Under the pieces are notes generated by a model. The model saw nothing but the letters and a program-made list of their open reading frames with translations. It did not search any database and had not been told where the DNA came from. 64,000 bases of DNA from NCBI GenBank assembly GCA_018660835.1, contig JABJJN010000089.1, positions 186,001 through 250,000 of the forward strand, read 5' to 3'. Source of the stretch: Gemmatimonadota bacterium. GTDB lineage: Bacteria > Latescibacterota > UBA2968 > UBA8231. Position 1 is the first letter of the stretch, and every line of letters starts with the position of its first letter. Shown here piece after piece: positions 28,239 through 37,554 of the stretch. A program made the position numbers and the translations under genes.

Positions 28239-28541
28239 ATGGAGGACAAGACACAACTCACGACAGACCAGGTCGACGACGAGTTAACGTCCCTCGTCGG
28301 TTGGACTCGAAACGGCACGCTGATTCAGCGGCATGTTGAGTTGGCCAATTTCAAGGACATCACTGGCTTCCTGCAGCATCTGATCGGTACCATCGCCGCC
28401 CAGAATCACCATCCCGATTTTTCCCTCGACACGGGGACACGCACCGTTGCCGTGTCGGTGACCACGCATAGTGCCGGAGGCATCACCCGCGCCGACCTGG
28501 ATTTTGCTGCTGCTCTCAATGCCTGGGAGCCTGGCGACTAG
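28239..28541 (+). CDS. phhB: 4a-hydroxytetrahydrobiopterin (pterin-4a-carbinolamine) dehydratase
   Basis: The 100-residue product has the compact PhhB fold with active-site histidines in AQNHHPDF and the conserved VTTHSAGGITRADLDFA. PhhB dehydrates 4a-hydroxytetrahydropterin to recycle the cofactor of aromatic amino acid hydroxylases; in many bacteria without such hydroxylases its role is uncertain. GGAGAAG lies just before the ATG. No hydroxylase gene is in the window. Confidence 0.9.
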   Translation: MEDKTQLTTDQVDDELTSLVGWTRNGTLIQRHVELANFKDITGFLQHLIGTIAAQNHHPDFSLDTGTRTVAVSVTTHSAGGITRADLDFAAALNAWEPGD

Positions 28542-28637
28542 CGCTGTCTCGCCGCTATATCCTTTCCTTTTGCGACAGTGTTAGGAAAACGCCATCATTT
28601 GACGCACGGTGCCACGTCCAGATCAAGGAGACGACCC

Positions 28638-29078
28638 ATGCAACCTGAGATCGCTGTCAATTTTGCCACCGTCATCGTCTGCGTCGTCGCTTCGATGCCC
28701 GTCGGCTTCCTGTGGTTTGGTCCCGTCTTTGGCAAAGCGTGGGCGCGACATATGGGGATGGAAGACATGGAGGAGCCAGGTGGTGGCGCCATGGCAAAAT
28801 CCCTCGCTCTCTACGCACTGGGCTCGTTGCTGATCGCTGTTGTACTCGCCCACAATATCGAGGCATGGCAACCGTCCACGTGGGGTGCCGGGGTGGATGA
28901 TGCGGCCTCTGTCTACGCTCTGAATGCGGCTCTATGGACCTGGATAGGTTTCTTCGTGCCCTTGCAGATCGGCCGCGTTGCCTGGGAAGGACGCAGATGG
29001 GGACTCGTTGTCATCAACTCGAGTTTTGATCTTGTCCGACTGCTGTTGTTTTCCACCATTCTATCCTACTGGCAGTAG
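28638..29078 (+). CDS. DUF1761 family membrane protein
   Basis: The 146-residue protein has four hydrophobic helices with the family phrase VGFLWFGPVFGKAWARHMG after the first. Further segments are LALYALGSLLIAVVLAHN, AALWTWIGFFVPLQIG and the end LLLFSTILSYWQ. DUF1761 proteins are small inner-membrane proteins of unknown function. AAGGAG eight bases before ATG 28638 fixes the start. The amidohydrolase gene begins six bases after the stop. Confidence 0.82.
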   Translation: MQPEIAVNFATVIVCVVASMPVGFLWFGPVFGKAWARHMGMEDMEEPGGGAMAKSLALYALGSLLIAVVLAHNIEAWQPSTWGAGVDDAASVYALNAALWTWIGFFVPLQIGRVAWEGRRWGLVVINSSFDLVRLLLFSTILSYWQ

Positions 29079-29084
29079 AGCGCT

Positions 29085-29972
29085 ATGAGCGATGTCCAGA
29101 TCGTAGACGCCCACATCCACGCCTGGAGTCCCGACATCGAGCGCTTTCCTCTTGCGCCTGGTTTCGAGTCGAGCGATCTATGGCTGCCCAGCTTTACGCC
29201 CGACGATCACGACATGTATACGTCACTATTCGGCGAACCGGTGGCGGGGATCAACCTCGTACAGATGACCTGGTATGGTCTTGATCATCGCTACATCCTC
29301 GATCTGATCGAGTCTGATCCGCACAGATTCACTGGAACCGGTATCGTGCCTGCTGTGTCCGATGTGTCACTGGGATCGCCGGAGCGGATCATGCGCGATC
29401 TGGCTCGAAATGGTATCCGCGCCTTCCGCATCCGTGGCCGTGCGGCGCAACCACAGTGGGGCCAGACTGACCAGTGGCTCGACCAGGATGGCTATGAACG
29501 CATGTTTGCTGCCGCGGCTGAAGACGATCTGGTCCTCAGCTTCCTCGTTGGCCCTACGGATCTACCTGAGATCGGGCGCATGTGCAGCAGATTCCCCGAG
29601 ACGGCTGTGATCATCGATCACGTGGGAGGTGTGCGGGTGCAAGAGGGTGCCATCGACGCAACACAACTGCAGGCACTACTCGATCTGGCAGCACATCCGC
29701 GGGTCTTCGTCAAACTCGGTCCCATCCCCGGTCTCGGTGACGCGGAGGCACCCTTCTCCGGTTCAGTCCCACTATTGCGCCCTGTGATCGATACCTTCGG
29801 CGCTGATCGCTGTATGTGGGAGACTGATTCGGGTGGACCCTTGTTGTTTGCAGATCCACCCAGAGATCTTCTTGCCGCCGTCGATGTCATTCGGCGAGCA
29901 GAGTTCCTCACCGATCACGACAAGCGTTTGATCCTCGGTGGAACAGCAAGACAACTGTTGTGGGCGTCCTAG
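29085..29972 (+). CDS. Amidohydrolase-2 family TIM-barrel protein
   Basis: The 295-residue protein opens with the metal-binding HxH in VDAHIHAWSPD. It has further barrel landmarks GTGIVPAV, FPETAVIIDHVGG (His) and VFVKLGPIPG, with the catalytic Asp in CMWETDSGGP. The group includes 2-pyrone-4,6-dicarboxylate lactonase-like and sugar-lactone hydrolases as well as decarboxylases. With enolase-superfamily and uronate-type genes nearby, a lactone hydrolase role is plausible but unproven. Confidence 0.82.
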   Translation: MSDVQIVDAHIHAWSPDIERFPLAPGFESSDLWLPSFTPDDHDMYTSLFGEPVAGINLVQMTWYGLDHRYILDLIESDPHRFTGTGIVPAVSDVSLGSPERIMRDLARNGIRAFRIRGRAAQPQWGQTDQWLDQDGYERMFAAAAEDDLVLSFLVGPTDLPEIGRMCSRFPETAVIIDHVGGVRVQEGAIDATQLQALLDLAAHPRVFVKLGPIPGLGDAEAPFSGSVPLLRPVIDTFGADRCMWETDSGGPLLFADPPRDLLAAVDVIRRAEFLTDHDKRLILGGTARQLLWAS

Positions 29973-29986
29973 CCGCGCCATCCGGA

Positions 29987-30367
29987 TCAGTCTGAAGCCG
30001 CTTCCTGCGTGGGCGTCGTGGGCAATCGCAGCAGGAACAGGGTCACGCCCGTGGCGATCGCGATCAGAGCCACTCGCAGCCACATCATGGGTGCGACGAA
30101 CCCAGCACCGAAACCGATCGCAATCCACAAGACGATCAGTGTGGAGATCTTGGCTCCAGCTGTCATGCCACGGCCATCGCGATAGTTTCTGATATAGGGC
30201 CCCAGCCAGCGATTGCCCAGAAGGAGGCCATAGAAACGTGGCGAACTGCGGGCGAAACACCACGCCGCCAGAAGTAGAAATGGTGTCGTTGGGACGAGGG
30301 GCAGTAGAATGCCGATCACACCGGCCACCACGCTGAGACTGCCGACCACGAGCAGGAAAATCCTCAA
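29987..30367 (-). CDS. YbaN-like DUF454 inner-membrane protein
   Basis: The protein contains the DUF454 core: GVIGILLPLVPTTPFLLLAA, then WCFARSSPRFYGLLLGNRWLGPYI, then a basic loop YRDGRGM, and two more membrane helices. YbaN-type proteins are small inner-membrane proteins of unknown role. I choose TTG 30367 (126 residues, the family length) because it starts ten bases after the upstream gene ends. An in-frame ATG at 30451 would add 28 residues unlike the family and overlap that gene by 74 bases. Confidence 0.8.
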   Translation of the reverse strand: MRIFLLVVGSLSVVAGVIGILLPLVPTTPFLLLAAWCFARSSPRFYGLLLGNRWLGPYIRNYRDGRGMTAGAKISTLIVLWIAIGFGAGFVAPMMWLRVALIAIATGVTLFLLRLPTTPTQEAASD

Positions 30368-30377
30368 GAGCTTTGGT

Positions 30378-31562
30378 CTACCAACCCTTCCAGCTGCCGT
30401 CTTCGTGACGATACTGTCGATACGGCATGGGCTCATACGGCAGGGATTCAAGCTGCTGTTCCTTGACCGTCACACCGAGTCCAGGTGCATCTGACACGTT
30501 GATGTGCCCTTCTTCGATACGCCAGTCGTGCTCAACATACTCCCCGAAACGGCGGAACCAGTCTTCAACCAGCTCCTGGATCAGGAAGTTGGGTGTCACG
30601 GCATTCGCCGTCAGCGTCGCCGCAAGCGACAAGGGTCCGCCCGCATTGTGAGGTGCCATCTGCATCTGTGCGTGCAAGGCAGCACGTCCGATGTCGACAA
30701 GACCGCTGATGCCGAAAGCGTGACATACATCGGGCTGCAGATAGGCACAGGCCCGTGCCTCGATGAGCGGCAGAAAATCGCGTAGGTGAAAGAGCTTCTC
30801 CCCTGTCGCGATGGGCACGGGGCTCTTGCCCGACACTTCAACAAGCGCTTCGACGGAGCCCACCTTCACCGGCTCCTCAAGAAACAGCGGGCGAAATTCA
30901 GCGATCGCTTCGGCAAACTCGAGGGAGAGTTCGGCCGTCGGACTGCCGTGGGCGTCGAGGAGAATGTCAAAGTCATCGCCCAACGCGGCGCGCAGAGCGG
31001 CGACGCATTCGGTCGACTGCGTCACCGCTTGATGATCACGTGTCCAGACACGCGTTTCGAGAGGATTCGCCTTCACACCGGCAAAGCCGGCATCCCGCAC
31101 CGCGAGGGCACCTTCAACGGCCGCCTCTGGAGTATCCAGAGAGGTGTGCCCATATACACGTACTCGATCGCGTCGCGCGCCGCCGAGGATCGTGTGCACC
31201 GGTACGCCCCAGGCACGGCCGGCAATGTCGTAGAGAGCCTGGTTGATGGCAGAGATCGCCGTGCCGTAAACTGGCCCACCTTTCCAAGGCAGTCGATCCT
31301 GAATGTCATCGCAGATGGCGGCGACCTGTAGCGGATCTCTGCCGACAAGCAATTCAGACCAGGCGTGCAACGTGGCCTCTACTGATTCGGTCAGCCACTC
31401 ACCGGTGCCTTCGCCCCAACCGATGATGCCCCCATCGGTTTCCACGCGCAGGAAGAGCCAGGGCTTGGACGTTGAGCACAGAAGCTGACCCGTCGCGGGA
31501 TCACGGATCTGTTGTCCCGTGGGAACACTGAATTTGTACGTGCGCAGACCGGTGATCTTCAT
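30378..31562 (-). CDS. Enolase-superfamily (mandelate racemase/muconate lactonizing type) sugar-acid dehydratase
   Basis: The 394-residue protein has the capping domain (MKITGLRTYKF...GWGEGTGEW) and a barrel with metal ligands in DILLDAHG and FLEEPV. A later acidic position follows IATGEKLF, and a His lies in APHNAGGPLS. It resembles D-galactonate/gluconate-type dehydratases, which remove water from aldonic or aldaric acids. The start codon overlaps the PhyH stop by four bases (ATGA), so the two are translationally coupled. The exact acid cannot be told from sequence alone. Confidence 0.88.
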   Translation of the reverse strand: MKITGLRTYKFSVPTGQQIRDPATGQLLCSTSKPWLFLRVETDGGIIGWGEGTGEWLTESVEATLHAWSELLVGRDPLQVAAICDDIQDRLPWKGGPVYGTAISAINQALYDIAGRAWGVPVHTILGGARRDRVRVYGHTSLDTPEAAVEGALAVRDAGFAGVKANPLETRVWTRDHQAVTQSTECVAALRAALGDDFDILLDAHGSPTAELSLEFAEAIAEFRPLFLEEPVKVGSVEALVEVSGKSPVPIATGEKLFHLRDFLPLIEARACAYLQPDVCHAFGISGLVDIGRAALHAQMQMAPHNAGGPLSLAATLTANAVTPNFLIQELVEDWFRRFGEYVEHDWRIEEGHINVSDAPGLGVTVKEQQLESLPYEPMPYRQYRHEDGSWKGW

Positions 31563-32377
31563 GGATTGGGCGCCAACTCTGTCAGGCCCTCGACCATTCT
31601 TCGCAGGCACGGCTTCGAACTCTGTTGTAGCACCAGAGGTGGCTTGAAGACGACGCCGTTGCTATAGAGATCGAGAGATCGAATATGAGCCTTCGTTGTG
31701 GGTCGCTCTGCATACTTGAGCGCCATGAAACGTCGTCCGGGGAAGGAATGATAGACACCATGCCACAAGGTGTGACAGAAGAACAGCACGTCACCCGGTT
31801 TTGCCTCCACGGCGTGGTCCGGAAGATCTGCACCTTCTATTCCATAGGTTCGAACCACTGCCTCAGCATCTTGTTTTATCAGTGGCCCGAGCGTCGAGTG
31901 ATAGGGTTCGCGATGGGATCCTGGTAGAACACGCAGACAACCACGATCTGCTCGTGTCTCGTCGAGATAGATCATGATCTTCAAGCGATGAAATTCCGTT
32001 TCCGTCGGCCCGAACCGATCAGCGTGCCAGCGGTGTTCATCGTGTGTGGTGATATTGCATTCCGAACCACCCCAGATGAAATCTGCACCGAGCAGATCGG
32101 TGACCGTCTCGTAGATGCGTGCATCATCGAGAATCCAGTCGAGCTCAGTAGTCGCCTCGATCAATTCGGCGATAGACTGCCCCCCACCATCCAGGGGGGC
32201 GTCGCCTCGCGCTTTCTTCATGACTTGATCGAAGGCCGTCGTGAGCTGGGTCATCTCCTCGACTGTGAAGAGTTGACGCTGAAAGAGAAACCCAAAAGTG
32301 TTGTAGAAATCCCGTTGCTTGTTATCGAGCACGGCATGCTCCGAAATCGGGGGGGCTAGTTTCTGAATCGGCAGCAA
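31559..32377 (-). CDS. Phytanoyl-CoA dioxygenase (PhyH) family protein
   Basis: The 272-residue protein opens with DNKQRDFYNTFGFLFQRQLF. It has the iron-binding HxD in RWHADRFG near residue 120 and the strand RGCLRVLPGSHREPYH. The distal His is in HTLWHGVYHSF, followed by Arg in PGRRFMALKYAE. It is an Fe(II)/2-oxoglutarate oxygenase of unknown substrate. Coupling to the sugar-acid dehydratase by a four-base overlap suggests the two act on one pathway. It is divergent from the Asp-box protein gene. Confidence 0.85.
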   Translation of the reverse strand: MLPIQKLAPPISEHAVLDNKQRDFYNTFGFLFQRQLFTVEEMTQLTTAFDQVMKKARGDAPLDGGGQSIAELIEATTELDWILDDARIYETVTDLLGADFIWGGSECNITTHDEHRWHADRFGPTETEFHRLKIMIYLDETRADRGCLRVLPGSHREPYHSTLGPLIKQDAEAVVRTYGIEGADLPDHAVEAKPGDVLFFCHTLWHGVYHSFPGRRFMALKYAERPTTKAHIRSLDLYSNGVVFKPPLVLQQSSKPCLRRMVEGLTELAPNP

Positions 32378-32446
32378 CGATAAGAATCTGACGCGCGAGC
32401 GTCACGCCGCTGGATTCACCTGGGCCAGGAGGTTAATCTCCTGGGT

Positions 32447-33694
32447 ATGACGCGATCCACACACAACGATCCCTCCCTCGCCCAGCAGGATCATCCCTTC
32501 TACGAGGGCGTCGACGAACTGCTGGTGACGGATGGCCTGCAGATCGTAGACCGAATCTCATGTGAACGAATTCTGCTGCCACGAGACGAACGTTGGCCGT
32601 CTCATCATGTGCAGGGTCATATCGGCCAGCAACGTGACGGAAGCCTGCATGCAGTCGTTTCAGGCGGTAACGCCTGCATGTACTGGCAGTCCCATGACAG
32701 TGGGATCACGTGGGAGGGCGCACAGATCGACACCCCGGGGGCGGGAGGCTTCACCGTTCTCGACGATGACGGTTTTCTGCTTGCCTGCGGCGGTGGCGAC
32801 GGGCCGATTCGCATCCTTCACTCCCACGATGGAGTCGGATGGTCCAATCGAGGACAGATCCGATCTGGTCTGTTCGACGCGCACCATATCGACAGCAATC
32901 TCCTGCAGCTGCGTGATGGAACCGTCCTTCTCGCTGTCAATCTTCGACTGAATCCACCACAGGGCGCACCGCTGCTGGCAGGCCAGTATCCGCAATATCT
33001 GCTGCGCTCAATGGATCGTGGAGTGACCTGGAGTAGCTATGGTGCAGCCAACTTTTGGGCAGCCGTCAAGTCTGGTGAGCAGTCGGTGCAGGACGATGGA
33101 CCGGACTATGTCTGGCCCGGATCCGGCGGCACGTTTCCTGGCGTCTATGAGACAGGTTTCATCGAACGTGGAGACGGCCAGATGATGGGAGCCTTTCGTT
33201 TTTCTGGCCCTCCCCGGTCCTGGCATCAGGACCGGGTTGCGTCCTGGGGAGAGCCTCCCCACCCTGAGCCGGACAGTCACGGCCGACTATTCCGCCACGT
33301 GGTGCTGGGTGAATCTGACGACGGCGGACGCCATTGGCGGAACCTGCGACCCATCCTGGCCGCGGATGGCACGCCACTGATGGCACACGGAGAGAGCAAT
33401 GGTGAGTTGGTCGAGCTGAGCGATGGCCGTCTCGTGCTCATCCACCAGACCCGCTACGCGGAAAGCTTCGACGCAGCAAAGGGCTACTTCCGCGGCCGAT
33501 CTACCTTGAGCGCTCGCGTCAGTGATGATGCGGGCCTGACTTGGCGACGACAACGCTATCGGCTGATGTTTGGCTTTGGTTACTCTGGTACGCTGGTGCT
33601 GACGGATGATACCTTGGTCACGGTGACCGGGTGTTGTCTCGGCGACAATGGTGACGTTCGCCGTGCTGCTATCATACGCTGGCGTATTGACTGA
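32447..33694 (+). CDS. Sialidase-like Asp-box (BNR) repeat protein, no signal peptide
   Basis: The 415-residue protein shows repeated Asp-box motifs: SHDSGITW, SMDRGVTW, SDDGGRHW and SDDAGLTW, each following a beta strand, as in six-bladed sialidase propellers. The N-terminal region has an arginine-containing blade start (ILLPRDERWPSHHV). Members may be exo-sialidases or other glycosidase-like proteins; many are not sialidases. No export signal is present, so it would act on an imported sugar. It is followed by an epimerase gene on the same strand. Confidence 0.75.
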   Translation: MTRSTHNDPSLAQQDHPFYEGVDELLVTDGLQIVDRISCERILLPRDERWPSHHVQGHIGQQRDGSLHAVVSGGNACMYWQSHDSGITWEGAQIDTPGAGGFTVLDDDGFLLACGGGDGPIRILHSHDGVGWSNRGQIRSGLFDAHHIDSNLLQLRDGTVLLAVNLRLNPPQGAPLLAGQYPQYLLRSMDRGVTWSSYGAANFWAAVKSGEQSVQDDGPDYVWPGSGGTFPGVYETGFIERGDGQMMGAFRFSGPPRSWHQDRVASWGEPPHPEPDSHGRLFRHVVLGESDDGGRHWRNLRPILAADGTPLMAHGESNGELVELSDGRLVLIHQTRYAESFDAAKGYFRGRSTLSARVSDDAGLTWRRQRYRLMFGFGYSGTLVLTDDTLVTVTGCCLGDNGDVRRAAIIRWRID

Positions 33695-33753
33695 CAGACA
33701 CCCGGTTACAAGCAACCGATTCATTCCCCTTGAGCAGGAAAGCAGCTGACCGA

Positions 33754-34560
33754 ATGCCCGACACACCTATCAGAGTCCACATCACCGGTGTCTATGGACT
33801 GATTGGCAATATTGTGTACTCACACTTGGCCGGATCGGGGAAATACGATGTGTACGGCAGTGGGCGCAGGACACTCAGTTCAGATCGGGCCGACGCGGAT
33901 CAGCGAAGCCAACTCCCGGAGAGTCACTTCAGCATCGCCGATCTGAGTGATGCCGATGCTGTAGACGCCGCCCTCGAGGGCGCCGATGCGGTGCTCCATA
34001 TCGGTGCGGTTCCGGATCCGAGTTGCAGCTTTGAAGAAGTGTCACAGAGCAATATTCACGGCACGTATCATGTGTTGGAAGCTTGTCGCAAGCACGGTAT
34101 CCGGCGCCTCGTGTATGCCAGTTCCATCATGACCAATTGGGGGTATGCTCAGTTTGTCGAACCCTACAAACTGATTCGTGAGGAACGCATTGAGGAGCTT
34201 CCCGAGCAGTGGGCGCGGGTAACGCATCGCGACCCAGTGCGACCGACTGAACCCTACTCGATGAGCAAGGTGTGGGCGGAAGGGGCATGCCGGACCTATG
34301 CAGATGCCCATGATCTGTCCGCTATCTGCCTCCGCATTGGCTGGGTCAATCGAGAGGATACGGCATCTGGTGTCTTTTCGAATTCGATCTGGTGCTCCCA
34401 TCGCGACATTGCCAGCAGTTTCGAACATGCACTGCAGAAGACCGCTGCATCCGGCGTCTACGATGTCTGCTACGCCTTGTCCGATGGTCCCTATCGTTGG
34501 GTTGATCTGGAACACACGCGGGCCGTGACGGGTTTCGTGCCCCAGGATGGCGACGCTTGA
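33754..34560 (+). CDS. NAD-dependent epimerase/uronate-dehydrogenase-like SDR
   Basis: The 268-residue protein has the dinucleotide-binding ITGVYGLIG motif, an Asp region ADLSDADAV, LHIGAVPDP, the Ser/Thr region YASSIMTNWG and the catalytic pair in PYSMSKVWAE. The late motif IWCSHRDIA is shared with the gene at 37555 (IWCSQRDIG), and more weakly with that at 24086. A hexuronate or hexose-derivative dehydrogenase/epimerase role is likely. ATG 33754 is preferred; a TTG at 33730 is in frame. Confidence 0.8.
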   Translation: MPDTPIRVHITGVYGLIGNIVYSHLAGSGKYDVYGSGRRTLSSDRADADQRSQLPESHFSIADLSDADAVDAALEGADAVLHIGAVPDPSCSFEEVSQSNIHGTYHVLEACRKHGIRRLVYASSIMTNWGYAQFVEPYKLIREERIEELPEQWARVTHRDPVRPTEPYSMSKVWAEGACRTYADAHDLSAICLRIGWVNREDTASGVFSNSIWCSHRDIASSFEHALQKTAASGVYDVCYALSDGPYRWVDLEHTRAVTGFVPQDGDA

Positions 34561-34606
34561 GCGCAGACTTGACCAGGCACCTCAGCCGGCTTCAGAAGGG
34601 GCCAAT

Positions 34607-35506
34607 GTGAACGACTGGACTTGTGCACTAGGGCTCGACAGTGAACGGCGTGTGGTTCAGGGCTCGTCGGACCAACTCGCCGACGCCATTCGACGCGGTG
34701 CCGATCTGCGAATTGGGACGCAGTTTCGCCACAACGAACACATCGATGTCACCTCCGACAGCGACGAAATGGTCAACGAAGTGGCTGAGTTTGCCGTCAC
34801 GTATTTGGTCGATGACCGCTGGACGGCAGGTGTGATGAGTTTGCGTCAACCCGTAGAGTTGCCCACGGGCTTCGGCCCGAGACCCTCTATGTCGTACTTC
34901 CTCTACAATGAAGACGGTGGACAAGCGATTGCTCGACTGCATCTCGATGGGCAGCCTGCAGTCGGCGAACCCGGAGCGTCTGAGCCATCGGAGGCTTCTC
35001 CTGACATGCCCAAATACCACGCCCAGGACGGCTGGGATTCGGGGACGAATGCACCGAGCCACAACTTTGTCTACGACTTCGAGTCATTCAGCTACTTCGT
35101 CTGCGATCGATGGCAACAGGTCCTAGCACACAATGCGGCGGGTGAAGTGCAGTCCGGTTCGATCGAAGCCCTCGCCGAGGCCTTTGGCGAAGGGCGCGCC
35201 GTGAAGGTCGGTGTGTCAGGTCTGTGTGCTGATCTGCATGAGGATCACGACGCATTGGCGCATGAGCTATTCGTCGAGATCGGGTCGGGATATTACTACA
35301 CAGCACAATCGCTGTTTATTGCCGGCTCCCATCCAATTGTCAGAGTGCGTCCGGACGTACCGATGAAGTACCAGAGTCGCGGTTGGGACGCTGGCTGGTT
35401 GGTGCTGCGCACAGACGGGGTCGTTGTGTACCGACGCTGCGATCCCTACTCACTCGCCTTTGAAGATCGCACGTTGTCATGCTCTATCCGCTGGTTCGTC
35501 GCCTGA
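34607..35506 (+). CDS. Hypothetical protein with two similar halves
   Basis: I do not recognise a family for this 299-residue soluble protein. It appears internally duplicated. The first half has VQGSSDQLADAIRRGADLRIG (after a tryptophan-containing opening) and the second half, from about residue 165, has QSGSIEALAEAFGEGRAVKVG; aromatic-rich strands follow in both. GTG 34607 has AAGGGG just upstream. An ATG at 34547 overlapping the epimerase stop would add 20 residues. It sits between an epimerase and a phosphoesterase gene and may belong to the same transcript. Confidence 0.7.
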   Translation: MNDWTCALGLDSERRVVQGSSDQLADAIRRGADLRIGTQFRHNEHIDVTSDSDEMVNEVAEFAVTYLVDDRWTAGVMSLRQPVELPTGFGPRPSMSYFLYNEDGGQAIARLHLDGQPAVGEPGASEPSEASPDMPKYHAQDGWDSGTNAPSHNFVYDFESFSYFVCDRWQQVLAHNAAGEVQSGSIEALAEAFGEGRAVKVGVSGLCADLHEDHDALAHELFVEIGSGYYYTAQSLFIAGSHPIVRVRPDVPMKYQSRGWDAGWLVLRTDGVVVYRRCDPYSLAFEDRTLSCSIRWFVA

Positions 35507-35604
35507 TCGTGGCACCTGGTCTTGCTTAGCTTCGGGCGTAGTTCCAGGTCCAATCGAGCGTTGGCCACTTGCCTCCAAGGCCATCCGACAATGAGGTTGC
35601 TTAC

Positions 35605-36708
35605 ATGTCACGTATCGTCTTCGCCACTGACCTCCATCTGACAGAGGGCCAGGGAGGGTTGGGCCCCTTCACGACCGATCTTCAGGAGATCTCCGCCCTG
35701 TCCCCCGATCTGCTGGTGATGGGTGGTGATATCTGCCTGTGGGAAACCGGCGCGGGAGATCGGCTGCAGCAACTGCTTGGCGAGGCGTCTTTCCCGACCG
35801 TGTGTGTGATGGGAAACCATGACACAGATCGCTTGCCCGGCGATCGTGAACCCACGGATCACGATTCGCCAGCCTCCGCCTTTGATCATGATTTTTCGAC
35901 ACGATTCGGCCCACGTAATCGTTATGTAGACCTGGGGGATGCACACGTTGTCGTTCTGAATACGTGTCGCATGGATCCGGGACAAGAAGGTTGGCGCAAT
36001 GTGCGGGCAGAAGTTGGCGAAGATGATCTCGCCTGGCTCGACGCCACATTGGCTGGTCTGACCGATGACCGTCCGCTTCTCCTGTTCGTCCATATTCCCC
36101 TGGCAACAAGCTATCCCGAGCGTCGCAGTGCTGATCAGGCGACGACCGATGTCTGGCGCGTCACCAACGCAACTGCCGTCTTCGAACGTTTGCACGCATG
36201 GACGTCGCCCGTGATCGTGTGCCAGGGACACCTGCATGAGAACGAGCATCTACACGTCGAAGACCTTCACCTGATCTCAGTTGGATCTGTCTGTGGTCGC
36301 TGGTGGCAACAAGGTGACTCGAGCCGCTGCACCGACAACAGCCCACGGGGCTGGTTGGTTCTTGATGTGACTGAGCATGCTGTAGAGCTCGACTACCATG
36401 CGGCGCGCTCTGCCGATTGGCACGGCGAAATCGTCGGCCGTGCAGGAGACGCTGACCAGCAACTGAATCTATTCTTCGCTGACCCCACACAGATTGTCGA
36501 GTTCCGTCTTGCCGACGGTACTTGGCAGGCTTTGCCACCTCCTGCGCCGGTCGCCGTGGACGACACTTTCTTCAGTGTCCATCACTGGGCCCTGCCGGCG
36601 AATTTCATTGGTGACTCTGTCGAAGTACGCACACGAATGCGCGAACGTCGCTGGGACATGGGGTTCATTCGTCGTCTAGAGCCACCAGAGGGGGCCGAGC
36701 CCAAATGA
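35605..36708 (+). CDS. Calcineurin-like metallophosphoesterase
   Basis: The 367-residue cytoplasmic protein has the metal-binding series ATDLHL, GGDICLWE, GNHDTD, FVHIPLA and CQGHLHENEH. The phosphoesterase domain spans about residues 1-230, followed by a beta-rich C-terminal domain. It could hydrolyse a phosphodiester or phosphomonoester; the substrate is unknown. GAGG lies upstream of ATG 35605. Its last codons overlap the following acetyltransferase start by four bases. Confidence 0.85.
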   Translation: MSRIVFATDLHLTEGQGGLGPFTTDLQEISALSPDLLVMGGDICLWETGAGDRLQQLLGEASFPTVCVMGNHDTDRLPGDREPTDHDSPASAFDHDFSTRFGPRNRYVDLGDAHVVVLNTCRMDPGQEGWRNVRAEVGEDDLAWLDATLAGLTDDRPLLLFVHIPLATSYPERRSADQATTDVWRVTNATAVFERLHAWTSPVIVCQGHLHENEHLHVEDLHLISVGSVCGRWWQQGDSSRCTDNSPRGWLVLDVTEHAVELDYHAARSADWHGEIVGRAGDADQQLNLFFADPTQIVEFRLADGTWQALPPPAPVAVDDTFFSVHHWALPANFIGDSVEVRTRMRERRWDMGFIRRLEPPEGAEPK

Positions 36709-37445
36709 ATCCGAGACTCATCACCCTTCAGCAACAACCCGATCTGGCGGATGCCATGGGTGAATTGATCGAGGGTATCTGGCCCACCTTTATGCTGCAG
36801 GACCCGATCGCCAGCCAACACTGGGGTCGGTTGTATTCGACCTTCGGAGAATGTCAGGTCGCCCTTGTCGATGGCGATCGCGTGATCGGTCAGGGCAACA
36901 CAATCCCGATTCCCTGGGATGGGGACGTTGAACAGCTACCAGACGAGGGTTGGGATTGGGCTTTTTTGCAGGGAATCGATGGCGCTGACCGGGGGACGAC
37001 GCCGAACACGTTGGTCGGCCTCCAGATTGCCCTGGACCCCGCATATCAGGGGAAAGGTCTGAGCGCCCAATTCGTCTCACACTTCCGCCACGTCGCTCAG
37101 ACCATGGGACTGCGGCGCCTGGTCATTCCCCTGCGACCGACCCTGAAGCATCTATATCCGCTGACACCCATCAGCCGCTATATCACCTGGACCCGCGATG
37201 GACTGCCCTTCGACCCATGGCTCCGTGTCCATGTGCGTGCTGGAGCTCGCATCGTCAAGGCGTGCGAGCGTTCGATGACGATTGCGGGCACCATCGCCCA
37301 GTGGGAAGACTGGACGCAGATGTCCTTTCCCGAGACGGGCAAGTATATCGTGCCCGGAGCGTTGCTACCTGTCGAAATGGATTGCGAAAATGACAGTGGG
37401 GTCTATCTGGAACCGAACGTCTGGGTCGAACACCAATTGGATTGA
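36705..37445 (+). CDS. GNAT-like acetyltransferase
   Basis: The 246-residue protein contains a GNAT core. The acetyl-CoA-binding motif A is VGLQIALDPAYQGKGLSAQF near residue 110 (the QGKG loop binds the pyrophosphate), followed by a helix and strand LRRLVIPLRPTLK. A C-terminal region of about 90 residues extends beyond the usual domain. Substrate unknown. It is coupled by an ATGA overlap to the phosphoesterase gene, so the two probably act together. Confidence 0.72.
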   Translation: MNPRLITLQQQPDLADAMGELIEGIWPTFMLQDPIASQHWGRLYSTFGECQVALVDGDRVIGQGNTIPIPWDGDVEQLPDEGWDWAFLQGIDGADRGTTPNTLVGLQIALDPAYQGKGLSAQFVSHFRHVAQTMGLRRLVIPLRPTLKHLYPLTPISRYITWTRDGLPFDPWLRVHVRAGARIVKACERSMTIAGTIAQWEDWTQMSFPETGKYIVPGALLPVEMDCENDSGVYLEPNVWVEHQLD

Positions 37446-37554
37446 AGAATGATCGGGCGCGCGATCACTTTCGTATGCTCCGAGATCTGAGATCACGCCT
37501 GTACACACGACTGAGCTCCTGAATCATGGTCAGGAACGCAACCATTTTCGGACG

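Noticed and set aside
32447..33694. Definite sialidase
   Set aside because: Asp-boxes are present, but there is no export signal and no sialic acid catabolic gene nearby. Only the fold is supported.
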